A stretch of 64,000 nucleotides of DNA from the NCBI RefSeq assembly GCF_001428665.1, contig NZ_LMIJ01000003.1, positions 165,873 to 229,872 of the forward strand, read 5' to 3'. The DNA is from Acidovorax sp. Root219 (lineage in GTDB: Bacteria > Pseudomonadota > Gammaproteobacteria > Burkholderiales > Burkholderiaceae_C). Position numbers and translations under genes: made by a program. Positions 9,407-19,264 of the stretch are shown here, piece by piece; positions within the stretch are counted from its first letter, which is position 1; every line of letters begins with the position of its first letter. Below the pieces are notes generated by a model. The model saw nothing but the letters and a program-made list of their open reading frames with translations. It was not told where the DNA came from and did no database searches.

Positions 9407-10927
9407 TCAGTCGGTGGTGACGGCCTGTGCCTGATCTTCAGTGGCAGGAGCTACCGCCTTGAACAGCGCCGCCACCTTGCGCTTGGGCTTGATATTGGCC
9501 GACACACTGCTGCGTGGCGCCGACTTGGCGGACTCCCAGGCGGGCGCGGCATCGGCCGCCGCGCTGGATTCGTAGGGCTTTTCGAAGAACGGGTCGCGCG
9601 ATGCCACCGCAGGACGGAAGCCCCGGTGCTGTTCGCGCGGCTCGCGGGTTTCACGGCCCGGACGGTGCTCGCGCTCCCGTTCGCGGCGCGGAGCGGCGGA
9701 GGCAATGGCATCGCGCCCGTCACCGGTCTCGCCCGCTTCGCGCCAAGCACGGCGGCCGTCGTTGATGCGGCCGCGCGGCTGGTCTTCGTCGTACTCGACG
9801 GCTTCAAGCTCGATCTTTTTCTTGATGAGCTTTTCGATGTCGGCCACCAGGCGGGCATCGCTGCCCGACACCAGCGTGACCGCCAGACCCGACGCGCCAG
9901 CACGGCCCGTGCGGCCGATGCGGTGCACGTAGTCTTCGGCGTTGAAGGGCACGTCGAAGTTGAACACCGCCGGCACGTCCTTGATGTCGAGGCCGCGGGC
10001 GGCCACGTCGGTACACACCAGCAGGTCGACTTCGCCCTTCTTGAAGGCCTCCAGGGCTTTCAGGCGCTCGTCCTGGCTCTTGTCGCCGTGCAGCGCGGTG
10101 GTCTTGAGGCCTTCGCGCTCCAGGCTGCGCGCCAGGCGGGCGCAACCGAGCTTGCTGTTGACGAAGATGAAGGCCTGCTTGATGCCCCGGGTCTTGAGCA
10201 CCTGGTGGATGGCACGGCGCTTGTCATCGTCGTTGGCGCTGTAGAAGCGCTGCTCCACCGTGGAGGCCGTCTCGTTCGGGCGGGCCACTTCGATGGTGAT
10301 GGGGTTTTGCAGGTAGCTGCTGGCCAGGCGCTTGATCTCGGGCGAGAACGTGGCCGAGAACAGCAGCGTGGTGCGCTGCTTGGGCAGGTAGGACAGGATG
10401 CGCTGCAGGTCGGGCAGGAAACCGATGTCCAGCATGCGGTCGGCCTCGTCGAGCACCACGTACTCGACCTGGTTGAGCACCGCGTTCTTGGCTTCGATGT
10501 GGTCCAGCAGGCGGCCGGGGGTGGCCACCAGCACCTCGACACCCTTCTTGAGCTCAAGGGTCTGGGGCTTCATGTCCATGCCGCCGAAGACCACGGTGCT
10601 GCGCAGCTTGGTGTACTTGGCGTACAGCGCGATCTGCTGGGCGACCTGGTCGGCCAGTTCGCGCGTGGGCAGCAGCACCAGCGCACGCACGGGGTGGCGG
10701 GCCGGGGAGGTGGAGCTGCTCTCGTGCTTGAGCAGGCGCTGCAGCAGTGGCAGCGAGAACGCCGCCGTCTTGCCGGTGCCGGTCTGGGCTGCGCCCATCA
10801 CGTCCTGGCCGGTTAGCACGACCGGAATGGCCTGCTCCTGGATAGGCGTCATGGACTCGTAGCCCATTTCGGCCACGGCGCGCGAGAGCGGCTCGGCCAG
10901 CGATAGATTGGAAAAAGAACTTGTCAT
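9407..10927 (-). CDS. rhlE: DEAD-box RNA helicase RhlE
   Basis: The 506-residue ATP-dependent RNA helicase has the full motif set: Q motif (TPIQEQAIP), motif I AQTGTGKT, PTRELA, motif II DEAD, SAT, and HRIGRTGRAG. The last 120 residues are basic, arginine-rich and low-complexity, as in RhlE proteins, and probably bind RNA or the degradosome. RhlE assists ribosome assembly and cold growth. The 160 bases upstream contain no gene. Confidence 0.95.
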   Translation of the reverse strand: MTSSFSNLSLAEPLSRAVAEMGYESMTPIQEQAIPVVLTGQDVMGAAQTGTGKTAAFSLPLLQRLLKHESSSTSPARHPVRALVLLPTRELADQVAQQIALYAKYTKLRSTVVFGGMDMKPQTLELKKGVEVLVATPGRLLDHIEAKNAVLNQVEYVVLDEADRMLDIGFLPDLQRILSYLPKQRTTLLFSATFSPEIKRLASSYLQNPITIEVARPNETASTVEQRFYSANDDDKRRAIHQVLKTRGIKQAFIFVNSKLGCARLARSLEREGLKTTALHGDKSQDERLKALEAFKKGEVDLLVCTDVAARGLDIKDVPAVFNFDVPFNAEDYVHRIGRTGRAGASGLAVTLVSGSDARLVADIEKLIKKKIELEAVEYDEDQPRGRINDGRRAWREAGETGDGRDAIASAAPRREREREHRPGRETREPREQHRGFRPAVASRDPFFEKPYESSAAADAAPAWESAKSAPRSSVSANIKPKRKVAALFKAVAPATEDQAQAVTTD

Positions 10928-11087
10928 TTAGCCCTCTATTGTCGCACCGGTGGCCCAAACACACCATGGGGGTGGTAAGCAAGGGTGTATTCACCGAGCC
11001 ATGCCGCCAGAGGACTGGCTTTGATGCTTTTAATTCGATAGCACCAAAACAATAACCATCAATTCACAGATGGCAATTTTCAGGAAT

Positions 11088-13262
11088 TCACTCCAGCACC
11101 GCGCGCAGCTGGCGCGTGGTCACCGCCAGGCGGCGGGCACCGATTTGGGCGATGTTGTTCATCACCGTGAGCGCCGCTTCGGGGTAGCGGTGCGCCCAGG
11201 CGTCGAAGTGCGCGCGCGACAGCCGCGCCAGTTGCGCAGGCCCCAATTCGGCCCCGGCGCTGGCCGTGCGGGCGGCGCCGTTGAGAAAAGCCATCTCCCC
11301 GAAGGCCATGCCCGGCCCCACGGTGGCCAGGCGCAGGCCGCGCTCGGGCGGCCACTGGGTCACGAGCGTGATGTGGCCCGACTGCACCACCAGCAGGTCG
11401 CGGTCGGTGTCCCCGGCGTTGAACACCACCCCATGGGCCGCCATGGGCAGTGGCTCCAGCAGGGCCTCCAGCGCCAGCCGGGCCTCGGCGTCCATGCCTT
11501 CACCGATCTCGCCGAGCACATCCTGCTCGGGATAAACAGGCCGCTCGTGCTCGGGCCGCTCGGCCAGGATGGCGGCTTCCGCCCATTCCAGGGCCCGGTC
11601 GCCATCGGCGAAGGTGCGAACGCCGGTGCCCGCGTGCTCGGCCGCCACGCGGTCGAGCGCCGCCACGGCGCAGGCCACGCCTTGCTGCGAGAGGTCGCGC
11701 ACCAGCGCACGCAGCTGGGCCAGGGCCGTGCTGTCCCAGGCCGGCACGCGGCTGGCATCCAGCACCACCCAGCGGTGGCGCGGCTGCAGCATCAGGCGCA
11801 CCTGCTCGGCCAGGTGCGCGGCGACGCCGAAGGACATGACGCCCTGCAGCTCGAACACCGCCACCTGGTTCATGCGCGGCGCCAGCCAGGTGTCGGAGCC
11901 CGCGCGGCGCAGGCGGCGCGAGCGCAACTGCCCATCGAGCCGCACATGGCGCAGCACCTTGGACGCCGAGTCGCGCAGCAGCACGAAGGTGGCCACCACC
12001 AGCCCCGCCACGAGGGCACCCACGCCGCCCAGCACGGCGAACACCAGCGCCACCAGCCAGCTTTGCGCCCAGGTCACGCTGGAGCGGCGCGCGTAGCCAG
12101 GCGACCACAGCAGCCCGGGCACCTGCATCAGCCCCGCCAGCACCAGTCCGCCGGCCAGGCAGGCCATGGGCACCCAGTGCAGCCACCAGGCACCCGTGAA
12201 GGCCACCACCAGCATGATGCCGGCATGCCAGCGCGGGGCGCTGGCCGAGGCACCGGCCTGCGCCAGCACGATGCGCGAGCGCGAGGCACTGGTGGACGCG
12301 GGGATCATGCCCACCAGGCCACACAGCACGCCCAGCAGGCTCTCGCGCCGCAGCGCCTGGTTGGGGTTGCCGCGCAGGCCGTGGTCGAGCTCCAGCTCCT
12401 GGTTGAAGACCAGGATCTCCAGGCTGTTGACCAGCGCCATCAGCAGGGCCAGCACCACCAGCGCAGAGCCGTGCCGGTGCGCCAGTTCCAGCCAGGGAAT
12501 GCCCGTCCAGTCGGGCCACAGCGGCCCGGCAAAGGCACTCTGGCTGACGGCCGGTGCGAACACGTTGCCCATGCCTACACCCCACAGGCCCGCCACGGCC
12601 ACGGCCAGTGCCACCAGCACCACGGCCGTGAGCAGGCCCGGCATGCGCGGCCAGCGCCGGCGCAGCAGCACCGCCAGGCCCACTACCGCGAGGGCGGCCA
12701 CGGCGTGCCAAAAGGTACGCAGGTCCCAACCCCACCCGGCGCCCGCACCCAGGCCATTGCGCAGTTGCCCCACCACCATGGACAGGCCCACGCCCGCCGC
12801 AAAGCCATGGGTCACCGAAATCGGCAGGAAGCGCGCCACCGAGGCCAGGCGCAGCACCCCCAGCAGCCACTGAAAGCCAAACGCCAGCGCCACGGTGGCA
12901 CCGCTGACGGCAAGCACCTGGCGCGCCGTCAGGCCCAGGGTGCCGGCTGCGCCGTAGGCGGTGGCCACCACGGCGGCGAACAGCAGGGCCACCACGGTGG
13001 TCGGCGCATAGACGACCCCCGGGCGTGGCGCCAGCACGGTGAGCAGCAATCCGGGCAAGGCGGCCGACCACAGGGCCAGGGCCGCCAGCGAGTAGCCGCC
13101 TGCCAGCGGCGCGAAGGCCAACAAGCCCAGGCCCACCGCATGGGGCACCGTGACAGCCGCAGCAGACCATGCCGCCACCGCGCCCGAGGGCGGGTGGCTG
13201 GCAGCGCCCGGTGAGGGCCCCTGCCCGGCTACAGGCGGATGGGACAGCGACTCGGGTGGCAT
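11088..13262 (-). CDS. SulP-type anion transporter fused to STAS and cyclic-nucleotide-binding domains
   Basis: The roughly 724-residue protein has ten or more hydrophobic segments in residues 30-430, including the SulP signature around PISVTHGFAAGVGLSMVVGQ. A STAS domain (about 465-570, with VVLDASRVPAWDSTAL) and a C-terminal cNMP-binding fold (about 600-715, with GxVxFNAGDxxxDLLVVQSG) follow. The substrate could be sulfate, bicarbonate or an organic acid. The extra cyclic-nucleotide domain implies regulation of transport by cAMP or another nucleotide. An alternative GTG start lies at 13313; neither start has a clear SD. Confidence 0.88.
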   Translation of the reverse strand: MPPESLSHPPVAGQGPSPGAASHPPSGAVAAWSAAAVTVPHAVGLGLLAFAPLAGGYSLAALALWSAALPGLLLTVLAPRPGVVYAPTTVVALLFAAVVATAYGAAGTLGLTARQVLAVSGATVALAFGFQWLLGVLRLASVARFLPISVTHGFAAGVGLSMVVGQLRNGLGAGAGWGWDLRTFWHAVAALAVVGLAVLLRRRWPRMPGLLTAVVLVALAVAVAGLWGVGMGNVFAPAVSQSAFAGPLWPDWTGIPWLELAHRHGSALVVLALLMALVNSLEILVFNQELELDHGLRGNPNQALRRESLLGVLCGLVGMIPASTSASRSRIVLAQAGASASAPRWHAGIMLVVAFTGAWWLHWVPMACLAGGLVLAGLMQVPGLLWSPGYARRSSVTWAQSWLVALVFAVLGGVGALVAGLVVATFVLLRDSASKVLRHVRLDGQLRSRRLRRAGSDTWLAPRMNQVAVFELQGVMSFGVAAHLAEQVRLMLQPRHRWVVLDASRVPAWDSTALAQLRALVRDLSQQGVACAVAALDRVAAEHAGTGVRTFADGDRALEWAEAAILAERPEHERPVYPEQDVLGEIGEGMDAEARLALEALLEPLPMAAHGVVFNAGDTDRDLLVVQSGHITLVTQWPPERGLRLATVGPGMAFGEMAFLNGAARTASAGAELGPAQLARLSRAHFDAWAHRYPEAALTVMNNIAQIGARRLAVTTRQLRAVLE

Positions 13263-13337
13263 GGCGTGCGCAAAAAGGAGGGAGGGACCGCGTTCAGCCC
13301 CCGCGAACCTCACCGCAGACCTGTGCAGCGATGTCCA

Positions 13338-14228
13338 TCACAGATTGCGGGCGGCAAAGGTGTCGCAACCCTTGACGCTGCCGTTCTGCAGTCCGGCGTT
13401 GAACCAGCGCTGGCGCTGCGCGCTGCTGCCGTGGGTGAAGCTCTCAGGCACCACCCGGCCACCGCCGGCACCTTGCAGGGCGTCGTCGCCGATCTTGGCG
13501 GCCGCGTTCATGGCCTCTTCCACATCGCCCTGCTCCAGGATCTTGCGGGCAGCCTGCGCGTGGTGCGCCCACACGCCGGCAAAGCAGTCGGCCTGCAGCT
13601 CCAGCCGCACGGACATGGCGTTGTACTCGGTCTTGCTCACGCGGCCGCGCATCTGGTCCATCTTGCCGCTGATGCCCAGCAGGTTCTGCACGTGGTGGCC
13701 GACCTCGTGCGCGATCACGTAGGCCTGCGCGAAATCGCCGGGCGCGCCCAGGCGGTTCTTGAGGGTCTCGTAAAAACCCAGATCGATGTACACCTTCTGG
13801 TCGGCCGGACAGTAGAACGGCCCCATCGCCGCCTGGCCCGCGCCGCAGGCTGTGGGCGTGGAGCCGCGGAACAGCACCAGCCGGGGCTCCTGGTAGGTGC
13901 CGCCGCCCTGGCGGAACACGCCCTGCCAAACGTCCTCGGTATCGGCCAGCACGGTGGAGACGAAGCGCGCCATGGTGTCGTCGGCCGGGGGGCGGTGCGC
14001 CGGGCCCTGCTGTTGCTGCTGCACCTGCGCGGGCGGACCACCGCCGCTGAGCAGGCCCAGGATGGTCAGCGGGTTGATGCCCAGCACCCAACCGCCCACC
14101 AGGGCGATGACGATGGTCCCGATGCCGATGCTGCGCCCGCCAAAGATGGGCGAGCCGCCCCCACCGCCACCGCCCTCGTCCCGGCGGTCCTCTACGTTGT
14201 CGGACTCGCGATTGCCTTCCCATTTCAT
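13338..14228 (-). CDS. Neutral zinc metallopeptidase, YpfJ family
   Basis: The 296-residue protein begins with a charged, glycine-rich region and one membrane helix (about 35-58), then a periplasmic zinc-metallopeptidase domain. The active-site HEVGHH (HExxH) lies near residue 175, and LELQADCFAG supplies the third ligand region. It ends with GCDTFAARNL as in family members. Substrates are not known. The start MKWEGNRESD is the usual family start. Confidence 0.92.
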   Translation of the reverse strand: MKWEGNRESDNVEDRRDEGGGGGGGSPIFGGRSIGIGTIVIALVGGWVLGINPLTILGLLSGGGPPAQVQQQQQGPAHRPPADDTMARFVSTVLADTEDVWQGVFRQGGGTYQEPRLVLFRGSTPTACGAGQAAMGPFYCPADQKVYIDLGFYETLKNRLGAPGDFAQAYVIAHEVGHHVQNLLGISGKMDQMRGRVSKTEYNAMSVRLELQADCFAGVWAHHAQAARKILEQGDVEEAMNAAAKIGDDALQGAGGGRVVPESFTHGSSAQRQRWFNAGLQNGSVKGCDTFAARNL

Positions 14229-14366
14229 CGTTGTTCTCCAGCGCCCCCACCGGACGGGGGCATGGACAGCATGTTACGCGCGGCGCGCCCTCCTCGGGGG
14301 CCAGCACAAGTAGGAGAGCAGCGCGCTACCATGCAGTCTGTTTCTCGTACGTGAGCGCCCCACCCC

Positions 14367-15038
14367 ATGCTGCACCACCCCCACAACCCCCACGGCGCAA
14401 GCAACCCCGTCATCATGCTGACGGGATTCGATCCCTTCGGTGGGGATGCCATCAACCCCAGCTGGCTGCTGGCCCAGGCACTGCAGGGCCAGCGCATCGG
14501 CGGGCACACCGTGGTGGCCGCGCAACTGCCCACCGTGTTCGGGCTGGCGCTGCAGCGGCTGACGGCACTGCACCGGCAGCTGCAGCCGGCGCTCACCGTA
14601 TGCCTGGGGCAGGCGGGCGGACGGGCGGCCCTGTCGATCGAGCGCATCGGCATCAATGTGGACGATGCGCGCATCCCCGACAACCAGGGCGCGCAGCCCA
14701 TCGACGCGGCCGTGGCCCCCGGTGGCCCGGCCGCCTACTTTGCCAGCCTGCCCGTCAAGGCCATGCTGCGCGCGGTGCAGCAGACCGGCGTGCCCTGCGA
14801 GGTATCACAGACGGCTGGCACCTTCGTCTGCAACCATGTGCTCTACGGGCTGATGCACCACCTGGCGCGCGAAGGCGTGGCCGGCATGCGCGGTGGCTTC
14901 GTGCACGTGCCCTGGCTACCGGGACAGGGCACGCCCCATCTGGCGCTGCGCGACATGGTGCGCGGCCTGCATGCCGCGCTGTGGGCGGCCGTCCTCGCCC
15001 GGCAAGACATCGTCCTCGGCGCGGGCGCCACCCACTGA
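14367..15038 (+). CDS. pcp: Pyroglutamyl-peptidase I
   Basis: The 223-residue C15 cysteine peptidase removes N-terminal pyroglutamate from peptides. The opening TGFDPFGGDAINPSW is diagnostic. The catalytic triad is visible as Glu in GRAALSIERIGIN, Cys in TAGTFVCNHVLYG and His in GGFVHVPWLP. It is followed 52 bases later by a pyrroline-2-carboxylate reductase gene, so both may serve amino-acid or peptide scavenging. Confidence 0.96.
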   Translation: MLHHPHNPHGASNPVIMLTGFDPFGGDAINPSWLLAQALQGQRIGGHTVVAAQLPTVFGLALQRLTALHRQLQPALTVCLGQAGGRAALSIERIGINVDDARIPDNQGAQPIDAAVAPGGPAAYFASLPVKAMLRAVQQTGVPCEVSQTAGTFVCNHVLYGLMHHLAREGVAGMRGGFVHVPWLPGQGTPHLALRDMVRGLHAALWAAVLARQDIVLGAGATH

Positions 15039-15090
15039 CCGCCGGGTACGCCCTGTGCCACCGGCCCCGCATGCTGTGTACAGTCCCGGT

Positions 15091-16095
15091 ATGCGCCCCG
15101 CCCCGCTTTCTGAACCCTCTTCCACCCTGGGGCCCCAGGCCACCGCCGACCTGCTGGACTGGACAGCGCTGGCCGATGAAATAGCCGCCCTGCTGGTGGA
15201 CGACGGCATCCAGGTGCCGCCCCGCAGCGTGCTGGCGCTGGCAGGCGGCGCCAGCCTGTTCGTGATGCCGGCCAGCGACCGCACGGTCGCCATGGCCAAG
15301 CTGATCACCCTCACCCCCGGCAATGCGGCGCGCGGCCAGCCCACCATCCAGGGCGATGTGGTGGTGTTCGACGTAGCCACCGGCCAGCGCCGCGTGGTGC
15401 TGGACGGCCCCACCGTCACGGCGCGCCGCACGGCCGCCGTCTCGCTGCTGGCGGCGCAGCGCCTGGCGCCGGTGCCGCAGGGCCCGCTGCTGGTGGTGGG
15501 TGCCGGCGTGCAAGGCCTGGCCCATGTGCAGGCCTTTGTGGAAGTGCTGGGTGTGCGCGAGGTCTGGGTGGCATCGCGCAGCGCGGCCAGTGCCGAGGCC
15601 CTGGCGCAGGCGGCCCGCGCCCTGGGCGCTCAGGCCCGGGTCGTGCAGGACGCCGACGCGGCCATGGCCCACTGCCCTCTGGTGGCCGCATGCACCCCGG
15701 GCACGGCCGTGGTCCTGAGCGCCCAGCCCCGGCCCGATGCCTTCATCGCGGCGGTCGGCGCCTACACCCCCACCATGGCAGAACTGTCGCCCGGGCTGTG
15801 CCGATGGATGGCGCAGCATGGCACGGTGGTGGTGGACACGGCCGATGCCGGGCACGAGGCCGGCGACCTGCTGCAGGCCGGGCTGGACGTGGCGCGCCTG
15901 CCTACGCTGCAGGACATGGTGCGGCAAGGCGCGCGCCCCCGCACCGGGCCCGTGCTGTTCAAGAGCTGCGGCTGGGCCGGCTGGGACCTGGCGGCTGCCC
16001 GCCTGGTGCTGCGCGCCACCCGCACCGCGCGTTCGGACATCGGCGCAAACACGGGATCAGGAGCACATTCCCAGCCGGGGAGCGGCAGCCCATGA
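15091..16095 (+). CDS. Delta1-pyrroline-2-carboxylate reductase family (ornithine cyclodeaminase/mu-crystallin fold)
   Basis: The 334-residue protein has the two-part OCD/mu-crystallin fold. The N-terminal half carries the substrate Arg/Lys region (AMAKLITLTPGN) and the Rossmann segment contains LLVVGAGVQGLAHVQAF, where GAGVQG binds the dinucleotide. The motifs KSCGWAGWDLAAARL and the short length fit the LhpI-like reductases that make L-proline or L-pipecolate, rather than ornithine cyclodeaminase. Its stop overlaps the next gene's start (ATGA), so the downstream GGDEF protein is translationally coupled. Confidence 0.8.
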   Translation: MRPAPLSEPSSTLGPQATADLLDWTALADEIAALLVDDGIQVPPRSVLALAGGASLFVMPASDRTVAMAKLITLTPGNAARGQPTIQGDVVVFDVATGQRRVVLDGPTVTARRTAAVSLLAAQRLAPVPQGPLLVVGAGVQGLAHVQAFVEVLGVREVWVASRSAASAEALAQAARALGAQARVVQDADAAMAHCPLVAACTPGTAVVLSAQPRPDAFIAAVGAYTPTMAELSPGLCRWMAQHGTVVVDTADAGHEAGDLLQAGLDVARLPTLQDMVRQGARPRTGPVLFKSCGWAGWDLAAARLVLRATRTARSDIGANTGSGAHSQPGSGSP

Positions 16096-17810
16096 GCCCC
16101 CCCACCCGTTTTCGCGGCCAGAGCCTGCGCACGCAGATCTCATTGGTGTTTGCGCTGCTGGTGATCGGGCTGGCCGTGCTGCTGTCCCTGGGTTTCGGCG
16201 AACTGCTCAAGCGACGCGTGCAAAGCGATGCCGGCCATGCCTTGCGCACCGTGGCCGATAACGCCAGCCGCCAGCTTGCCAACGGGTTACTGGAGCGCAG
16301 CCGGGCCGTGCAGGTACTGGCCGATGCACCCGGCATATGGCAAAAGGGGCTCGATTCGCCCGAAGTGCACCAACTGCTGGCGCGCACCCAGGCCATCGAC
16401 CCTTACAGCCTGTGGATCGGCGTGGCAGATGCCCAGGGCGTGGTAAGGGCCGCCACGAAGGGACTTCTGGAGGGCCAGAGCGTGCGCGAGCGCCCCTGGT
16501 TCATCGCCGGCCTGCAGGAGCTGCACGTGGGCGACGTGCACCCGGCCAAGCTGCTGGAGCAGTTGCTGCCGCCCAACGCCTCGGGCGAGCCCTACCGCTT
16601 CGTGGACTTCGCTGCCCCCATCCACGCGGGGCGGGCCACCGTGGGCGTGCTGGGCATGCACGGCAGCTGGGAGTGGACGCGCGAGGTGCTGGAAAGCCTG
16701 GCCCCCATCGGTATCCAGGGTGCCTCGGTGGACCTGTTCGTCTTTGACCGCGCCGGCAAACTCATTTTCTCGCCCCAGGAATACCGCAGCCAGCTCGAAG
16801 CCGGCGGCCAGCATCTGCCCGTGCCACTGACCGTGGCCACGCGGGAATCAGGCGCCCTGTCTGCGACCGTGGTGCCCTGGGCCGATGGCAAGAACTACCT
16901 TACCGCCAGCGTGCGCATGGAAGCGCGCAACGCGGCAAGCGACCTGGGCTGGCACATCGTGGCCCGGGAACCGGTGGAAATCGCCTTTGCCGACGCGGAC
17001 CGCGCGGTGCGCATGGCCCTGGCAATCGGCCTGCTGGCGGCGGTGCTGGCCGCAGCCATCGCCTGGATCGCGGCCCGCCGCCTGAGCGAAGACCTCTACG
17101 CGCTGGCCGATGCCGCCAGCCTCGTGGAATCGGGCAAGCCCGGCGCCACCATTCCCCTGGTCACCCACAACCGTGACGTGCACCAGCTGTCCGCCGCGCT
17201 CAGCAGCATGACGCAGCGCCTCATGGCGGCTCACGAAGCCATGGAGGACCAGGTGCGCCTGCGCACCCTGGAGCTGGAAGCCGCCAACCGCGCGCTGGAC
17301 CTGCAGGCACGCACCGACGCACTTACCGGCCTGCTCAACCGGCGGGGCTTCGACAGCAAGATGGAGTTTGCGCTGGCGCTGGCGCGCCGCAGCGGCCGGC
17401 CCCTGAGCTTGGTCAGCGTCGATGTGGACCATTTCAAGCGCGTGAACGACAGCTTCGGGCACGACGCAGGCGACGAGGTGCTGCGCCGGCTGGCACAGAC
17501 GCTGCAGCAGCGCCTGCGCGCGTCGGACGTGATTGCGCGGCTCGGTGGCGAGGAGTTTGCCGTGGTACTGCCCGACACCGCCGTGGAAGGCGCACGCGCG
17601 ATCGCCCAGTCGATCGTGGACGGCATGGCGGCGCAGGAAGATCCTCTGGTGGGGCGGATCACGGTGAGCGCTGGCATATCCAGCCTGCGCGAGGGGCCCG
17701 ACAATGCCCACGAGATGCTGCGCCGCAGCGACGCGGCGCTTTACGAAGCCAAGGGCCAGGGACGCAACAGGGTGTGCGTGGAGCCTGAGGCCGGGCAGGC
17801 GCTGAAATAG
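16092..17810 (+). CDS. Membrane-bound diguanylate cyclase with extracytoplasmic Cache-type sensor
   Basis: The 572-residue protein has an N-terminal membrane helix (about 14-37), a periplasmic double-Cache-like sensor (about 40-305), a second helix (about 312-336), a HAMP-like linker and a GGDEF domain (about 405-565). The active site is intact as GGEEF, and RxxD five residues before it (RASD) is an inhibitory I-site, so it should make c-di-GMP with product feedback. It overlaps the preceding reductase gene by four bases. The 3' end overlaps a convergent small gene by about 70 bases. Confidence 0.93.
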   Translation: MSPPTRFRGQSLRTQISLVFALLVIGLAVLLSLGFGELLKRRVQSDAGHALRTVADNASRQLANGLLERSRAVQVLADAPGIWQKGLDSPEVHQLLARTQAIDPYSLWIGVADAQGVVRAATKGLLEGQSVRERPWFIAGLQELHVGDVHPAKLLEQLLPPNASGEPYRFVDFAAPIHAGRATVGVLGMHGSWEWTREVLESLAPIGIQGASVDLFVFDRAGKLIFSPQEYRSQLEAGGQHLPVPLTVATRESGALSATVVPWADGKNYLTASVRMEARNAASDLGWHIVAREPVEIAFADADRAVRMALAIGLLAAVLAAAIAWIAARRLSEDLYALADAASLVESGKPGATIPLVTHNRDVHQLSAALSSMTQRLMAAHEAMEDQVRLRTLELEAANRALDLQARTDALTGLLNRRGFDSKMEFALALARRSGRPLSLVSVDVDHFKRVNDSFGHDAGDEVLRRLAQTLQQRLRASDVIARLGGEEFAVVLPDTAVEGARAIAQSIVDGMAAQEDPLVGRITVSAGISSLREGPDNAHEMLRRSDAALYEAKGQGRNRVCVEPEAGQALK

Positions 17811-18094
17811 CCCCCCAGGCGGTCGGCAAGCCCATCGAGTTCGCCGTCATGGTGCTGGCGTGCGATGGCCAACTGCTCCTGCGCATAGGGCGGGTGGCCC
17901 AGCATCATGGCCGTGTTCACGCAGTGGCCACGCTTGGCCATGTGCAGGATGAACGCATCCAGCACTTCGCAAGGCCAGTAATGGATATCGGCCTCGCCCA
18001 GGTCTGCATGGCGGGCTTGTGCAAGATGGGGCAGGCTGGGCCGGTCGGCACCCGCCGTGGCGCGGGGTGCGGACGGTTCAACAAAATCGATCAT
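17741..18094 (-). CDS. Hypothetical protein of 117 residues
   Basis: No family was recognised. The start MIDFVEPS has a good AAGGAGT ribosome site. The middle part (HYWPCEVLDAFILHMAKRGH) is a plausible folded helical segment, and several His and Cys residues are scattered along the chain. The last 24 codons run into the end of the convergent GGDEF gene, so the extreme C-terminus may not be conserved or the frame may be extended by a small deletion. Confidence 0.55.
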   Translation of the reverse strand: MIDFVEPSAPRATAGADRPSLPHLAQARHADLGEADIHYWPCEVLDAFILHMAKRGHCVNTAMMLGHPPYAQEQLAIARQHHDGELDGLADRLGGYFSACPASGSTHTLLRPWPLAS

Positions 18095-18236
18095 GTTGGA
18101 CTCCTTCACACGGACCCTGCGAACATCCGCAGGCATGCATCCATGCTATGGAACTTACCAACGCTTGCACTTCAGCCGAAGTGCCCTGCCCCTGTAGGAC
18201 GGGACCACCGGGCGGTACGCCCGCCCTTGCAGGCGA

Positions 18237-18809
<573 letters not shown>

Positions 18810-18938
18810 TGGGTTAACTCCTGCGCCGTATTCTAGGCAGGACGCCCTTGCGGGCCCTGCACGTCACCCTGTGGACACGGCTTTTTTGCATGCTTCCTGC
18901 CAGGAAGCACACCCCCACTGCCCGGCGCGCCGGGCACT

Positions 18939-19241
18939 TCACCCCAGCTTTTTCTCGCGGATGTGGCGCGCCAGGCCGCAGTAGCCTTCCTTGAAGAGGA
19001 TTTCGCTCTCCAGCCTGGCGGGCAGCAGCTTCTCCTTGAGGTCCGCTGCCGCCTGGTTGCCCTGCGAGCGGCGAATGAAACCGATGGCCTCCTCGAACTT
19101 CGACACCTCGGAGCGGCAGGCTTCCTGCGCCCGCTGTGCAGCGGTGCTGTCGCTCGCCAACTGGGCCCAGGCAGCTCCGCTGCCCAGCAGGCCCGCCGCC
19201 AGTACAAGAAAGGAAGCGGTGCAGGACAGGTTATGCAACAT
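18939..19241 (-). CDS. Small secreted protein of unknown function
   Basis: The 100-residue product begins with a signal peptide (hydrophobic residues 8-25, cleavage probably after AAWA). The mature part is helical and charged, with two cysteines (CRSEVSKFEE and EGYCGLARHI) that could form one disulfide in the periplasm. No family was recognised. It lies 23 bases downstream of the guanine deaminase gene on the same strand and might be co-transcribed with it. Confidence 0.65.
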   Translation of the reverse strand: MLHNLSCTASFLVLAAGLLGSGAAWAQLASDSTAAQRAQEACRSEVSKFEEAIGFIRRSQGNQAAADLKEKLLPARLESEILFKEGYCGLARHIREKKLG

Positions 19242-19264
19242 GGTCCCAGACGCCGGGCCGCCGA

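Noticed and set aside
11070-13214. A 714-codon plus-strand frame opposite the SulP gene
   Set aside because: It is a His/Gln/Gly-rich shadow of the transporter coding strand.
18170-18236. GC-rich hairpin downstream of dcd as a terminator
   Set aside because: A stem is visible but there is no T-run on the dcd side, so it is not supported as rho-independent.
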